NCBI GenBank assembly: GCA_023374025.1
Contig: SIJG01000019.1
Location: 1,938,126 to 2,002,125, forward strand
Length of the DNA: 64,000 nucleotides
DNA from: Heterodera schachtii
Lineage: Eukaryota > Nematoda > Chromadorea > Rhabditida > Heteroderidae
Direction: 5' to 3'
Below the pieces are notes generated by a model. That model was not told the DNA's origin and searched no databases. It saw only the letters and a list, made by a program, of their open reading frames with translations. Shown in pieces: positions 1-12,900 of this stretch (its first letter is position 1; every line of letters begins with the position of its first letter). The position numbers and the translations under genes are program-made.

Positions 1-1391
1 AAAATATTGATAAAATTTAAATTTCTAAATTTGGTAATTCGTGTGAAAAATAAGCAAAAAAAAAAGAACAAATTTCGCTTTTTGGGTTAATTTTTCTCCA
101 AAAATTAGTTAATCTTAGCTTTATCATGTTGTTTTATCGGTGCTGGTGCGTTTCTTAAATTCCTGCCAATGGGTTTAAAAACAAAAAATGGGTAATATAT
201 ATAACATTGGCTATATTTTTGCAATTGTCATAAATATATAATTACAAACATTTAAAATTTATAAGTGTTTAAAATGCAATTGTCGCAAAATTATTTTATG
301 TATTCGATAGACCTAAAAATTCTTTATTTACCTCTACAATTTCAGAAAATTTCATTGAGTTTCAAAAATGTTCTGGGCAAAAAATTCTGATTTAAGATTT
401 TTTGAAATTTTATGACATAGCTTTTTTTATATTTAAGTAAAAAAATTTTAGAAATTATTTACTGATAGAAAACACCTCGAACTATTGAATGGTTCCGTGA
501 AATATTAATTGATTGAATTTAAGCGAAGTTATGAATTTATTTGTGTTACCCATTTTCGTTTTCAAACCCATTGGCGGGTTTAAGAAACACGCCAGCACGG
601 TTTTTATCTAAAATGATTTTTAATACCATATTTGGGCATTTTCGAAAGTTTTACCTTACATTTTTAATTTTATAAAATTACCTTTATAAAGAATTTTTAA
701 TTTTCTATTGAGAATTTATTTATGTTTCATCTATAAGCCGAATATAATTCATCAATACAATACTTTTCTTTCATTCTTTATCTTTTAATGTTATGATTTA
801 ATACATATTTAATTGGTATTAGCTAGTCGATGAAACGCCAGAAGGTATGTTTTCGTTTCCAAGAATGTGAATGTTTTTCATAAAAAAAATTATTGATTGC
901 TTTTTAGACTTTACACTATCTTTTAATTTAAGTAATATTATCCACATGGCTCTTATTTATAGAATAAATAATAATTTTAAAAAGTAAATTTATTTCAGTA
1001 TTTAATTACATTTACTTACATATGTAAAAAATTTCATAGCATTGAATAATTATTTGTCCGAGATCAATGCATGAAATTGGTAAAACCTATTATAATTCAA
1101 TATGATATAATTAGACGTATACAGTATTTTGCAATTTCATGTTGTACATTTATATTTTTAACTATTAAAGTATAGGAATTTTAATGGATTTATTTTAATA
1201 AAATTTTTTTTTAATATTTAGATAAACAATCATTTAAACATTATGAAAATTCACATGAATGAGCACATGTCAGATTATATTGTCGATGTTTTCAAATTTT
1301 TGTCAATTATTATTCACTTAATCGCATGCACCGATTAAAGCGTAGCCTCTTACTTTATTAGAGCCTTAAATCGAAAGTTATCCAAAGCCTA
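1..1391. other. AT-rich non-coding DNA
   Basis: Very AT-rich sequence with no open frame that looks like protein. The only structure I can support is the inverted-repeat element at about 139-601, listed separately. The rest holds short A and T tracts and nothing recognisable. Confidence 0.6.
139..601. repeat. Inverted-repeat (MITE-like) element
   Basis: About 55 bp at 139-195 recurs as an imperfect inverted copy at 545-601. Both arms contain the core gtgctgg, then gtttcttaaa, then gccaatgggttt and atgggtaa. The 350 bp between is plain AT-rich DNA with no open frame. A 7-bp match, ttttatc, lies outside each arm (132-138 and 602-608) and may be a target duplication. The structure suggests a small non-autonomous DNA transposon; I cannot assign a superfamily. 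Confidence 0.5.
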
Positions 1392-2172
1392 ATGGTTGTG
1401 GCACCCGGAATGAAAATGGCACAAAGCTTAACAGGCTGGGCTCTCGGTGAGAAGGATTGGTTTAGAACCGGGTAAACTGTGATTGTCGAAACGGTTCAAT
1501 TAATGAGGCCTAATTTATGGAAAGTCAATGCTATTTATACACTGCCAATCAATTGCCCATTTGGCCAAGCAAATGATTGGAAAGCCTATCAGTTTGGATA
1601 AGCTGGAGGAGGACATTCAGCGGTTTACCTTCACTGCTGAACCTCAAGTCGAATATAAAGCGGAAGCCGACACTGCCTTAATCACCATTCGGCACCATTT
1701 GAACAACAAGCAGGAAATGGTCGACATGTCGAGAATGTGGATTTATGACCAACCAATCACGCACGTGTGGCAGCCAAAGGAGCCAAACCATGTGCCACCG
1801 GCTTCATCATGAGTGTTGAACGACATGAAACAGGAAACTGGACTCAGAATAATCGCCAAATTTTTTCTGGCGTACCAAGAAGCAAAAACTACGATAGTGA
1901 GGAAGCCTGGGAAAGAATAATGGACTGGGAATTGGCCGAAATTGAGCCTTTGCATTCTAGATGTTTGAAGAGCTGAAAGATGATCAGAAACGCACAGTGT
2001 TCCGCTACATTAAGGCCTGTGAGACGTCACCAAGATCAGCGAATGAGGAAAAGTAGGCAATCCCTTTGAGCAACGACGGATCATTTTCTGCACTCTTTCC
2101 TTGGCGGAACAGATTGGCACACTCTTTGATGACACCGACACGATCATCGTGGACGAGAGTGGGCAAGCTTAA
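1392..2172 (+). pseudogene. Decayed SF1 (UPF1-like) helicase fragment
   Basis: This stretch is richer in G+C than its surroundings and holds several short open frames in different phases, none spanning it. The last frame (to TAA at 2170-2172) reads RIIFCTLSLAEQ followed by TIIVDESGQA. The latter matches the Walker B/motif II of superfamily 1 RNA/DNA helicases of the UPF1 type (usually DEAGQ). Upstream frames encode charged stretches without a recognisable P-loop. Frameshifts and stops between pieces make this a pseudogene or a transposon-associated helicase remnant. The helicase assignment rests mainly on the motif II region; the earlier pieces are assigned only by adjacency. Confidence 0.45.
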
Positions 2173-4282
2173 TACGTCCAACTGTTATCCATGCTCACCT
2201 ATTTTTCGTTGAAATATATTTAATTTGCAATTGTGCTGGCGAAATGAATAAAGAATGAGACTTACAAGGATTTTTTGCTAAATACACTAGGTTTTTCCAA
2301 TTTTAAAAAACTATTTTCGCAACTATTTTGGCCTTTTTGGGGGTTTTTTGCAACTATTTTTCACTTTTTTGACAACTATTTTAGCAACTATTTAGATTTT
2401 TTATCAACTAAAAACCAGGTCACTATTAATAAATATCATTTGAAATTAGTTATCAGTAATTAAATACAAATAAAAGTGTTTAAAATAGCTAAAAATAGCG
2501 TTTGCGTTTTACAGCCAATATAACCATTTAGTACTTCTTATTTCAGTTTGTTTTTCTGCTTAAAAAATTCAATTAAGAGATTGAGCTTGGAATGAATTGT
2601 CGTTACAGTTCTAATTGGTCATTTTCTCCATTTTATCGCTGCAATCAGCTTTGGCGCTAATTTAATTTTAATTTCATTTTTAGGTATTTATATTTAATAA
2701 TAGAAATTATTACATCATTACATTTTAATTAATACATGAAAATAATATGAATTATACAAAACTATTTTGTTTGTTAATTTATCTTGTTTTCATCTTTATT
2801 TTGTACATATTATGTAATAAAATAAATATATAATAAATAGTTTGATTAATAATAATATCAATTTCTTTATCTGTTTATATTTCTCTCATGTGTAATTATA
2901 TATATTTTTAATCTAACTCATGCATTGCCTTATAAATCTGAAAGTTTTTATTATTAGTCCAAATATATGAGGTGACTTATGTTTATTCTAATGGTTAGAA
3001 GCGGATGTAGTTGATAGTGGCTTGTGTTTAGTTTATGATTTTCAATGGACAACTTATTAAAATAATTTTGTTTTTGTTATAGTATTAAAGTTTATTGTAA
3101 TTATAGCTAATGTATTTTTTATTATTTTTCTTAACTCATTATCTTGCGTTTTAAATTCTAATTGTTTTTTTAATTTATCCGCCGCAATTAGCTTTGACGC
3201 CTACTCAATTTAGTTTTAATTTCAATATACAGTTTACTTTTAGGTATTCATTTCTGTAAAATAAATTTATCTTATTCTCTTTTCTTTAACAACACATTTA
3301 TTTGCTTTTTTAAAGAAATAAACAAAAAATTTTAATTTTAAAACGCAAATATTTCGGTTTTTAATTCTTTAAAATAAAACATTTTAAGCTTCTTTATTTT
3401 AGGTTTAGTTAGCTTAATATTTAATTTAATTTTTATATTTGGTAATATTCTTATTTTTTCTATAATTTTTTAAATTTATTTACATTCCATTTTTTGTATA
3501 AATACTCCTAAATTCAAATCTTCACCTAAATAAGTTTTTCTGTATGGGCCGTTCAAAAATAATTATGAAATGCTTCAGACCAAATTTTTCGTTAAAAGTA
3601 TTTTTTTAATTTTAATTAGATTTTCAGTAAACTTATTAAAGTTTAACTATTTTATGTTAAAATAAATAAGTAAGCAATTTTTCACTTTTAAATTATAAAT
3701 GTTTCTAATTAATAAATTTTAAGGATAGCCTCGCTCATTTATATTTATGGGCATTGTTATCGGCATTAATTATTATTATTTAAACATTTATTGGTAATTG
3801 TGGGTTAAAAACAAAAGCAAATAAATATTTAAAAGGATCTTACCTTGCTGATAAATGTTTCTTAATAATTTTAAGTATTTCTATTTTCTATGATGACAGT
3901 CAAATTTATCACGTCATAAATCGATCATTCTGAATCTCATTAATGTGTGGTCTTGGAATCGTAAATTTATTTATTTATTTCTTATTGTTATAGACAATTT
4001 AATAGAATAATAATAAAAGTACATCTATTTTAAAATTTGTTTTTATTATCTGTCTTTTTTTCAATTTTAATAAATTTTTGAGATTTAAAAATGCATTCTC
4101 AAAATTAAGTTTACTTAAATTTCTTTCACTTAAGTAACTTTGGTTTAATTCCGGTGCTTGCGGCTGTAACAATTTGCTCTTCTATATATTTTAACAAAAA
4201 CTAATTATTATTTTGGTTTAAATAATTTGCGCTGTAAAACTTCGTCATCACTATCAATTTTAATGTTGCATACTAGGTCTTC
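2173..4282. other. AT-rich non-coding DNA
   Basis: No gene is seen. At 2,300-2,415 the phrase aactattt recurs four or five times (for example near 2310, 2353, 2375 and 2386), giving a low-complexity patch that reads as a spurious open frame. The remainder is AT-rich with no other structure I can support. Minus-strand frames at 4,200-4,470 look mildly protein-like but match nothing I recognise. Confidence 0.5.
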
Positions 4283-4702
4283 AATTACCGTACTTCTATG
4301 TATGCCAAAATACCGAAATTTTTAATGATATTAATTAAAAATGTTATTTTTTTCATTTTCTGCGAAGAAATTTGAGCAATTTTTTTAGAAATATCTACCA
4401 AATTTTCATTTAAAATTCTATTAATACCTAATTGTTTACTTTCAAATTTTTTATAAAAAACAACAATCATTTTATCAGTACTTAATTATGGACGCAGTAA
4501 AAACCGTGTCCGAATCATCGACTCAAAAAGTACTTCTACCTATTAAAAAATTCTCATCAACATTATCTTAAGGTTTGCTGCTACTGCAAGAATCCTTGTT
4601 CGCGTACAAAACATAATCATCAACTTCATATTATATATTCAACAACTCATAAACAAAAATAAGTAAATGAGAAATTTTTTTTCAAACTTGAGAAATTTTC
4701 AG

Positions 4703-5572
4703 CTACACACATGTCTACGCGGCGGACGAAACTGCGGTTTGGCTTGACCCTGGTGGCGGGACATGTGTTGCTGAGAAGGGCTCGAAGACCGTCACTGTCC
4801 TCAACACGGCACATGGAAAAGCGCGTGTTACCGTCCTCCTCACGGCGCGCTCAGATGGAACGAAGATGCGACCGTTTGTGCTGCTCCCGAGAAAGCGACC
4901 CGTACCAAACATCATCGACCGCTTCAGAAAAACACTTGTTTTGTCATGGTGTGGCAGAACATGGATAGACAACGACTTGACGACGGAGTACTTGGAAAAG
5001 GTGCAGAAGAATAACAAAGTTATTTATAACTTTTAAAAAACACTTCGTCGCTTGGCCCTTCACTCTGCGGTCATCCCGGGTGGCACCACCAAATACATTC
5101 AGGTCAACCCCAAAATTTTGTTTATTGATACAGATATTTTTAGGCGCCAGATGTCTGTTGGAACGCGCCCTTCAAAGAAGCGATTCGGAAGCTGTACAAC
5201 GATTGGATGGCCCATGGCGAAAAGGCTACGACATCAGGCGGAAATCTGAAGGCCCCGCAAATGGAGGTCTACCTGGAATGGATTGCCAACGCATGGGACT
5301 CGCTTCCAAAGCAAATGATTGCCGACTCTTTTTTGACGTGTGGGATTAGTAAGGAAGAAAAAGGCCGACACGACGACAAAATTCACGTTTTTAAGGTGCT
5401 CATGAATGCTAACATTTTTTGAAATTCTTATTTTTAGCCGGACGGAGCAATTCCTAATGGGCTCGCTCTTTTGAAGCAACACCGACAGGAAGAAGAAATA
5501 CTGAAAATGGTGGAAGAAATCGATTTAGGCAAAGATAAAAGCGACGATGAAATTGATGTTGAAGTTTCCTAA
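4703..5572 (+). pseudogene. pogo-like DDE transposase, internally deleted
   Basis: The transposase would catalyse cut-and-paste DNA transposition. After an acceptor at 4697-4702 the frame reads YAADETAVWLDPGGG, the first catalytic Asp region of pogo/Tigger transposases (DET.VW). It runs to a stop at 5034. A second block from 5043 reads LRRLALHSAVIPGG and TKYIQ, joins across an intron (5103-5143) to APDVCWNAPFKEAI, and then across 5396-5437 to an acidic C-terminus ending at 5572. This order matches the C-terminal half of the family. The segment that should carry the second catalytic Asp, between about 5,000 and 5,043, is missing, and no N-terminal DNA-binding domain is seen. Family assignment is confident; the element is dead. 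Confidence 0.8.
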
Positions 5573-5668
5573 TATTTTTTTGTTAATGTTTTATTGAAAT
5601 AAATTGTTTTCAATAGTTTTTTGCACTTTTCTGACTTTAATAAATTATAGAAAAAAAAAATTTTTTTT

Positions 5669-5733
5669 GGGGGGGGGGCTATAATCGAGAGGGGGGATCT
5701 AATCGAGGGGGGGATATAATCGAAGAAATACGG
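5669..5733. repeat. G-rich subterminal near-repeats
   Basis: A run of ten G at 5669-5678 is followed by three spaced copies of roughly ataatcgagggggg with small changes, ending in ataatcgaagaaatacggta. Such repeats next to a transposon end often act as transposase-binding sites; here that is inference from position. Confidence 0.5.
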
Positions 5734-5735
5734 TA

Positions 5736-6857
5736 ATGAATTTTCATACAAAAGTTCAAATTTACTAAAGGCATTAAATTAGCTCGGTTTTCGCTTCATG
5801 TTCTTTGATTTATTGTATATATTAAACTATTTTACTTAAATACTGTTTGTTTTTGCAATTAATTAAGCATAAAAAACATGGATTGTTACGTTTTAGTAGT
5901 ATTTATACTAATGATTTAAAAAATTCAAATCGATAAATATAATTTAAAATTAGTTCAACTTAGAGTTTTATTTAATGAATATATTATTTGGAATAATTAG
6001 TGAAATACTATTCCGCAATTAATTTACAATAAAAAATTTAATCTAAAAATTATAGATGTTGTGGTCAGTGTACATATGCCTTTAAATTTTTTAGAAAAAA
6101 ATTTAAGATATTATCATTTTATCAAATTGCTAACATATGCTTTTAGTTTTAATACTAATCGAAAATAAAAATATATTTTTTAATATTTTATTGAAATATA
6201 TATGTATATATATATATTAAAATTATTTTCTCCTAGACATTTATTTAAGAATATCATTACTGTTCAAGTTTATATTTCATTAAAAGTATCTTTCCTAAAT
6301 AGTTTATTTTTTGTTAAAATATAGTTTATCTAATTTATTCATAAATAAAAAATTTTTCTTATTTTCTTTTACCTAATATTAAAAAATTTGATTGAAATTT
6401 ACATTAATCATAAAAAAATTAAAGAAAAATCATGTCCATTTAAATTTATATCAGGTTACTTCCAAGAAACAATTCATTATTTATTCTAGCTTTAAAAAAA
6501 TTATCTTTTTTCCTAAATTTATGATTAATTTAAATAATTCATTATCATTATTGTAAATTTTGAAATTTTTCAATTTGAATATCTTATACTTTAAAAACTC
6601 GACGCGGTAATATTGTTTCAAGCTCAGGCGGAGATTGGAATTTACATTAATTATTTAAATTAAGATTTTGTTAAAATAAAATGAAAATATTAATTTTGAG
6701 AAGCTCCCTTCATTCGTCAAAACAAATTTTAATAATATATGTTTACTAGGTTTCGTTTATTATGTTTGCTTTAAAATGTATATTTGTTTAAATAAATTTC
6801 AGATGGTCGCAAAATTTCTAGAATTAATTTAGTTTTTTTTTGTTTGTTTTTAATATT
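5736..6857. other. AT-rich non-coding DNA
   Basis: T-rich and A-rich tracts without a convincing open frame. A GC-richer patch at about 6,598-6,640 (gacgcggtaat and caggcggagattgg) is too short to interpret. Confidence 0.5.
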
Positions 6858-7055
6858 TTATTTTCTCGAGCTCGCGACTTCGATGAGATGAAAAAAGTAT
6901 TTAAATTTTTCCTTTTTTGAGCATACCTCAATGTCTAATGCATCCAAAATGTCCGTCACAGATGCCTTGTTTTCTTGCGGTGTGGTAATTCATTTGAATT
7001 GGTCAAATAATTTGCGGGTATAAGTAAGGCACGGCTGTTCTAATTTTTGTTAGTC
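6858..7055 (-). pseudogene. Unidentified protein-coding remnant
   Basis: On the minus strand one frame reads LEQPCLTYTRKLFDQF, then a TGA stop, then ITTPQENKASVTDILDAL and a further lysine-rich stretch to TAA at 6858-6860. Composition is protein-like and far from the AT-rich surroundings. The single in-frame stop suggests decay. I do not recognise the family. It lies 500 bp from the hAT element but outside its TIRs, so it is a separate fossil. Confidence 0.3.
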
Positions 7056-7533
7056 AATTTTCCTGTAGCCGTTTCAATCTTATTTATCTTTAAAAATATT
7101 ATATTTCTTATTGTAATAATTGTTTTTTCTTAGTAACAAAATTATATCTTTATATAAAAAATAGTGTTGTTGAGTAGAACAGTATTATAAAGAAAAAAGA
7201 AAATATGTAAAAAAAAATTTGTTTATTTTTAATAAATGTTTAACGTTTTAAGATTTTTATTAAATTTGAGCATTCTAATTTTTACTAATTCCTTACTCCT
7301 TTTGAAAAAGTATTTCAAAAAATGTATTTTTTTAGTATTTTAATATTATTCAGTGATTTTAATGATAACTAAGTAAAATTTATAATTTTTACTTATTTTT
7401 TCATATTTTTGATATTTTCTGTGTCCAGTATTTCGCGTTTAAAAACTGTGTGACGAAAATTTTTTATCATATAAATTTAAATTTAAAAGAAAGTAATTTT
7501 ACTAATAATGTTATTTTTGATAAATTCTTTTAT
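7056..7533. other. AT-rich non-coding DNA
   Basis: I see nothing here beyond AT-rich tracts leading to the target duplication of the hAT element. Confidence 0.5.
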
Positions 7534-7554
7534 CATTATGGCAGGGTGGCCAAG

Positions 7555-7645
7555 TGTCCTTATTTGTAAGATTGGTCCTTATTTGGAGGTGCCAAATCTT
7601 AGAAATTAAAAATGTCCTTATTTGTAAGATTTGTCCTTATTTTGG
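7555..7645. repeat. Subterminal repeats of the hAT element
   Basis: The 10-mer gtccttattt occurs four times at about 7556, 7575, 7614 and 7633, two copies extending to gtccttatttgtaagat. A related copy sits at about 10,072 near the other end. Clustered subterminal repeats are typical transposase-binding sites in hAT elements; function here is inferred. Confidence 0.7.
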
Positions 7646-7814
7646 CACGACCTCCTTGCTTTGTGCTTATTCATGGATTTGAAAATAAAAATGCAAAAAT
7701 TGAATAATTTTTTGAATTACCTATTGTTTTTTATTGAAGCGAATATTTGAATTAATTCGTTTTTGTAAAAAATTTCATTTTTATTTTTCGTTAGTGTAAA
7801 TTCGTTAATTTTAA

Positions 7815-9929
7815 ATGCCCAAAATGCCCCCAAAACGTAAAAATATCTATTTGGAGAGCTACGAAAAAGAATTCCGGCACATAAAGAAGAGTCGAAAAGG
7901 CGAAGAATTTGCCCTATGTGTCGTTTGCAACGATGATATTAACCTCCTTTCCATTGGGAAAGCTGCCATTTCTCATCATCAAAAAACTGGAAAACACCAG
8001 AAAGCGGCAAAAGCAGCAAACCGATCAATTCCATTGCAGGAATTTTTGCCAAATACTTCGGCTCCATCAACTGAAGACCGTAAAGTTCTGGCTGCCGAAG
8101 GTTAACAGGCTTATTTTTGATCAAAAATTTTATAATTAATAGGCACTATTGCGTATCACACTGCACAACATTGCCAATCTTTTCGCTCGGTGGACTGTTT
8201 GTCATCTGACGGATTGTTGCGCACAATTTTTCCTGATTCAACCATTGCGAAAAAAATAAGTTGCGGAAAAACAAAAACGGCAAAAATTCTAACTGGTATC
8301 GCATAAATACAAAACTTTTTTCAATTATTGTTAAGGCGTGTTGGCTCCATATTCCGTGAAAAAAATCGTTGAACGACTGGCTGACAAGCCATTCTCTTTA
8401 TCGATCGATGCGTCAAACTTTGGGAATCAAAAACTTTTTCCTCTTGTTGTTCGGTTTTTTACAAAAGAGAATGGTATTGAAACCCGTGTGATTGACTTGG
8501 AGTCACTTCCGGGCGAAACGTCATTTGAAGTGAGATCAATTTTTTGCATTTTTAATTGCAATAAAAGGTGCACCAATGGATCAACAAAATAATGGAAAAA
8601 TACGATTTGAATGTATCAAATTTGACGGCACTTTCGGCGGACAACACAAAAGCCAATTTCGGTGGAGAAGAGCGCGCAGGAGAGAACAATGTATTTTTCC
8701 GTCTAAGACAACAAAATGAACGATTGATTGGTGTGGGATGTGTGTGCCATGTTTTGCATAACGCGGCAAAAAAGGCAACGGATAATTTGAGAATTGAAGG
8801 GAGAGCAATGGACATTGAGGCAGTGATTTTTAAAATGGCCGGACATTTTAAAAATTCAACCAAACGAATTGAGGAGCTGAAAGGATTTTGTGAGGAATTG
8901 GAGGTGCGGAATTAAGGAATGAAAATTCTAAGCTGTTAATTTAGGTTGAATTTGAACGCTTGAATCGACATGGGCCGACAAGATGGACATCAATGAACAG
9001 CGTGTTGGGCAAAATTATTCGGATGGAATCTGTCTTAATCGCCTACTTTTCAAAACCTGACAAATGTCCGGCACTTCTTTACGACTTTTTTTTCGTTTTT
9101 TCTGAACAATCATTTGCGATCATTCATTTTTTACACCACGTGCTAGGCCTATTTAACAAGACAATTGACTTTTTTCAGGTTGTTTTACTAATTTTAAATG
9201 AAAACTCGTTCATAAATTTAGAAAGAAAAAGCCATTTTGCCCGAACTTTTGCTGGAAATGGACAAATTTAGAGCGAAAATTGAGCAACGAAAACAAGAAC
9301 GGTTTTATGGTGCCGATTTGGCAATGGAAAAAGTCGGGGAGAGCACACGCGAAGTGTTGGAGGAACAATTTCAAGTAAAAATTACTCGGTTTTTATTAAA
9401 TTTCCAAATTTTCCAGTCTTTTTACACCTCGGTTTTGGCATATTTGGACAAATGGCATCGCATTGACCGATTTCCGGAAAAGTTGGAATGGGTTGCTCTG
9501 GTATCCCGCAAAATTCCCCACGACGATGCGTTGTCTCTCGCACGACAAATTGCGCCCGAGTTAACAAATGATTTGTTTGACGATGTTAGCGAAGCAAATC
9601 AAATATTGAATTCTTTCCCAAATGATGAATTTCAAAAATTAACCCCCGAACAGAAGTGGAAGAAGCTGTTTGAGGCAAATTTGCCTAATCTGCTAAAGCT
9701 GGTCAGCATTGTTCTTTCCGTTCCTGTCTCGAATGCATTTGTCGAGAGAGTGTTTTCTCTTTGCGGCTCACAATGGACTGACACGCGGAATTTGTTGCAA
9801 GTCGAAACAGTCAAGGCGTTGGTCCAAACGAAAGCCAATTTTGATCTTTCTTGCCCACAAATGTACCAAATGCTAATTTCCAATCACAAATTGTTGGAGA
9901 AAATCGGCGGATGGGAAAAATACTTTTGA
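7815..9929 (+). CDS. hAT transposase (BED zinc finger, RNase-H-like core, hAT dimerisation)
   Basis: The enzyme would excise and reinsert the surrounding element, making 8-bp target duplications. Exons inferred from GT...AG and frame are 7815-8100, 8143-8295, 8336-8529, 8568-8903, 8945-9178, 9222-9374 and 9417-9929, giving about 622 aa. The first exon carries a BED-type finger (CVVC, then a HHQKTGKH histidine pair). Exons 2-3 read TAQHCQSFRSVDCLSSDG and FSLSIDASNFG, the start of the catalytic core. The last exon holds the dimerisation block with VSNAFVERVFSLCG. Introns are 38-43 nt. The start is the first ATG of the frame; a second Met lies three codons later. Exon joins are predictions. Confidence 0.88.
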
Positions 9930-12900
9930 TAATCTCTTTCAATTGTTTTTGCGCTAATAAAATGTTGTTTTAAGTCGATTTTTCATGTTTTTATTGCGTT
10001 TCCTTCACGCTACAATTAGTTTTAGAAAAAATCTTATTTTTGGGGTCCGAATCTTAGTTTTAGACTCGTTTGTCCTTATTTTGAAAAAAAAAACTTGGCC
10101 ACCCTGCATTATGGAGAAGCATTCAGACAAATTATATGAGTAATCATAATTAATTTGAGTTTTTCTTATTTTTAATAAATGTTAAGTAATTTTTGTCAGT
10201 TTTTTTTAATATATTCATTTATTAAGACATTATTTTAAATAATTTATATGATTATTAATGGTGAATTTAGTTTTAAATCTTTTACATTTTTTTAATATTT
10301 AAATTAAATATAAAAATTTTGCGCAATTTATTAATACGCTTGAAATTAATCCCAAAATATTAAGATTTGCTATGATTTATAATATTCGACTATCGTGTAT
10401 AAATTATATAAATTATTTTTATTGTAATAATTTATCATTAAGTCATATATTGTTACTTAATAAATCTTTATTAAATATAAAGCACTGTTATACCTTTATC
10501 ATTGTATAAATTATTGATTGTTTTATTTCACGGCGCGTTTCAATTCAGATACGAAGAAGCACTTGTTCTCTTTTATATTAAAGAAACTAATAGTGTACAT
10601 TTCTAAAATTGATCAAATTTTAAGAATCTTTATTTTATTAATTTATTCTATTTTCAAAATATTTATGGTCTATTTAGTGCCAAATAATTATATTTAATAA
10701 TTCCTTATAATTTTTTGCATTCATAAAGTTTGCATTTTAATTGATTACATTCAATTTGTTAATATTTACTTTTAAGTGATTATTTCGTAAATTCTAATTT
10801 TTATTTATTTTATTTATAATTTTCATTCGAAGATTGCCTGGACCAAATTGATACGAATTACAAAATTTTACTACAAAATTTTTTCAATTTTGTTGACTTG
10901 CATTTATTTAATAATTTTATTTAAAAGAAACGTAGAAATGCTCAGATTAATGATTTAGACAAAAGAAATATTATTGATAAAAACAGAAATTCTATAATTT
11001 ATTTTTTGAAAAAGATAATTAAATAAAAAAAATTTACTTAATTTTGTTTTTGCAATGTATTAAACATAAATTATAATTTTAAATAATCAACTCTTTTTTA
11101 AAATAACTTTTTTAATAGCCGACTATTAAAATGAAAAAATAAAATTCATATATTATATATTATAATTTTATCAGATGGAGAACTAAGCAAAATGCATTTA
11201 ATTAAAAAGTAAAAACACTGAAAATTATATTAATTTACCTATATATTAATAAAAAGTTACTCAAAAGTACTAATAGAAAAGATTGTCCGAATAAACAATC
11301 CGTGACGCTAGCGTAGAATCTGATATCCCTAAGAAGAAATAAATATCTAAAATAAACAATAATATTAATTTCTTGAAAAAGAAAAATGAAGAAATATAAT
11401 TTAAAAAGCTATGTAAAATAAATGTTACATAAACTTATTCAAAAATAATAAAATAAAAAAGGTAAAAACAATGATTATTTAATCATAACCTAAGAATCAG
11501 TCATAAGGAATGAAAAAATCAATTCATTTAGCGCCGTATTCGAAAAATTAATAAAACAATTTATGAAAGAATTTAAAGTCTAAAGATTATTATTTTTTTG
11601 CCTTTTTTCAGCGACACCATTTTTTGACAGCATATTATTAATTATTTAAATTAAAAACTATGATTTAAAGTATTGTATTTTAAATTAATTGTATTCTTTA
11701 AAATTTCTATCCTCTAACTCTAAAAATCACTTATAAGAAAGTTGAAATTTTAAAATTTATTTATTTACATTTCTTAAACAAAGTTTAATTGATTTTTTTT
11801 TAATTGAAACCATACAATTGCCAAATTATTTTGGCATAATTTTAATTCTACAAAAAATTCATTTAATAAAAATAAATTATAATTAGAATAATATTAATAA
11901 AAAATATATAAACATATTTATAAAAAGAAAATTAGTTAAATAATTTTTTTTGAAATGTTTTAAAGTTTAGAAAATATAGAAATAAAAATTAAATATTTAT
12001 TAAAGGTTAAAACCAACTGATTGTTACGATATACGCTACTGAAATGAGGCTGTTTAAATGTGAAATAATAGATTATTAATTGGATCATAGAAATTAGTTA
12101 AGTGATTTTAATAATAAAAAAAATGAATAAATGTTTATTTTTGTGGTGGAGTGCGACGAATTAATCTATCCAAAGGAAATGAGTTTTCGTTATAAAATTA
12201 ATTTAAAAAATAGGATTCTATTCCGTATCATAAACAATATTTAATATATAAAGTCTTTATTAGGGTAAAATAAAATGATAAACAGCAGTATTTCAAATTT
12301 TAAAAATAAAATCATAGAATATAATGAAAATATTTTTCTTTGTAAAACAACATAAAACATTTTTATGTTTTTACTATAATAAAAAAACAAATTACGCACT
12401 GATATTTCAAGTTTAATGTCTTAAGAGATTTACTTTGAGAAATGATATGGTAATAGATTATTGAAGATAAAAAGTAAAATTAAAAATAACCTTCTTAAAT
12501 ATAAAAATATTTTATCAAATTAATAATTGAACAAACGGCACGTAAAATTATAAAATCACATGGTTTGTTTTTAAGGAAACATGATGATCATCGAGCACAA
12601 ATATAACAAATTTATTTTCAAAACAAGGTTTAATATTTCATGAAATTTTAAAAGGATTTAGAAATATAAATGAAAAAAGGAAACCCAAAATTCTGAATCA
12701 ATAAAATTAAAAATTGAAAGAATATAATTAAGAAAAACATAATTCCTATGACAAAAAAAGAATGCAGAATGTGATTTAAATCAAGAAAAATTTTAAAGCT
12801 TTTTAGGTAGCTAAACAAGTAAAACTTTATTTCCATTACAAAAGTTAAGTAGATGAATATAACAAAGTTTACAAAACCATGAGGGACATTATACCAGTTA

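Larger units (their letters stand above)
4284..5735 (+). mobile_element. Broken pogo/Tigger-like (Tc1-mariner superfamily) transposon
   Basis: A pogo-type transposase remnant is flanked by a candidate inverted pair. The sequence attaccgta-ttct lies at about 4286-4300 and its inverted counterpart agaaatacggtaat at about 5724-5737. The right end carries three G-rich near-repeats (5669-5717). No helix-turn-helix DNA-binding domain is found upstream of the catalytic part, and an internal piece is lost, so this copy cannot be autonomous. The left boundary rests on one 15-bp match with one mismatch and is tentative. Confidence 0.5.
7542..10106 (+). mobile_element. hAT DNA transposon, apparently complete
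   Basis: The element starts CAGGGTGGCCAAGT (7542-7555) and ends with the exact inverted copy (10093-10106), a 14-bp perfect TIR. It is flanked by a perfect 8-bp direct repeat, cattatgg, at 7534-7541 and 10107-10114, as expected for hAT insertion. The interior holds a seven-exon transposase gene with no stop or frameshift that I can find. Subterminal repeats of gtccttattt lie at the left end, and one lies near the right end. Length is 2,565 bp. Intact TIRs, TSD and coding sequence together suggest a fairly recent insertion that may still be competent. Confidence 0.95.
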
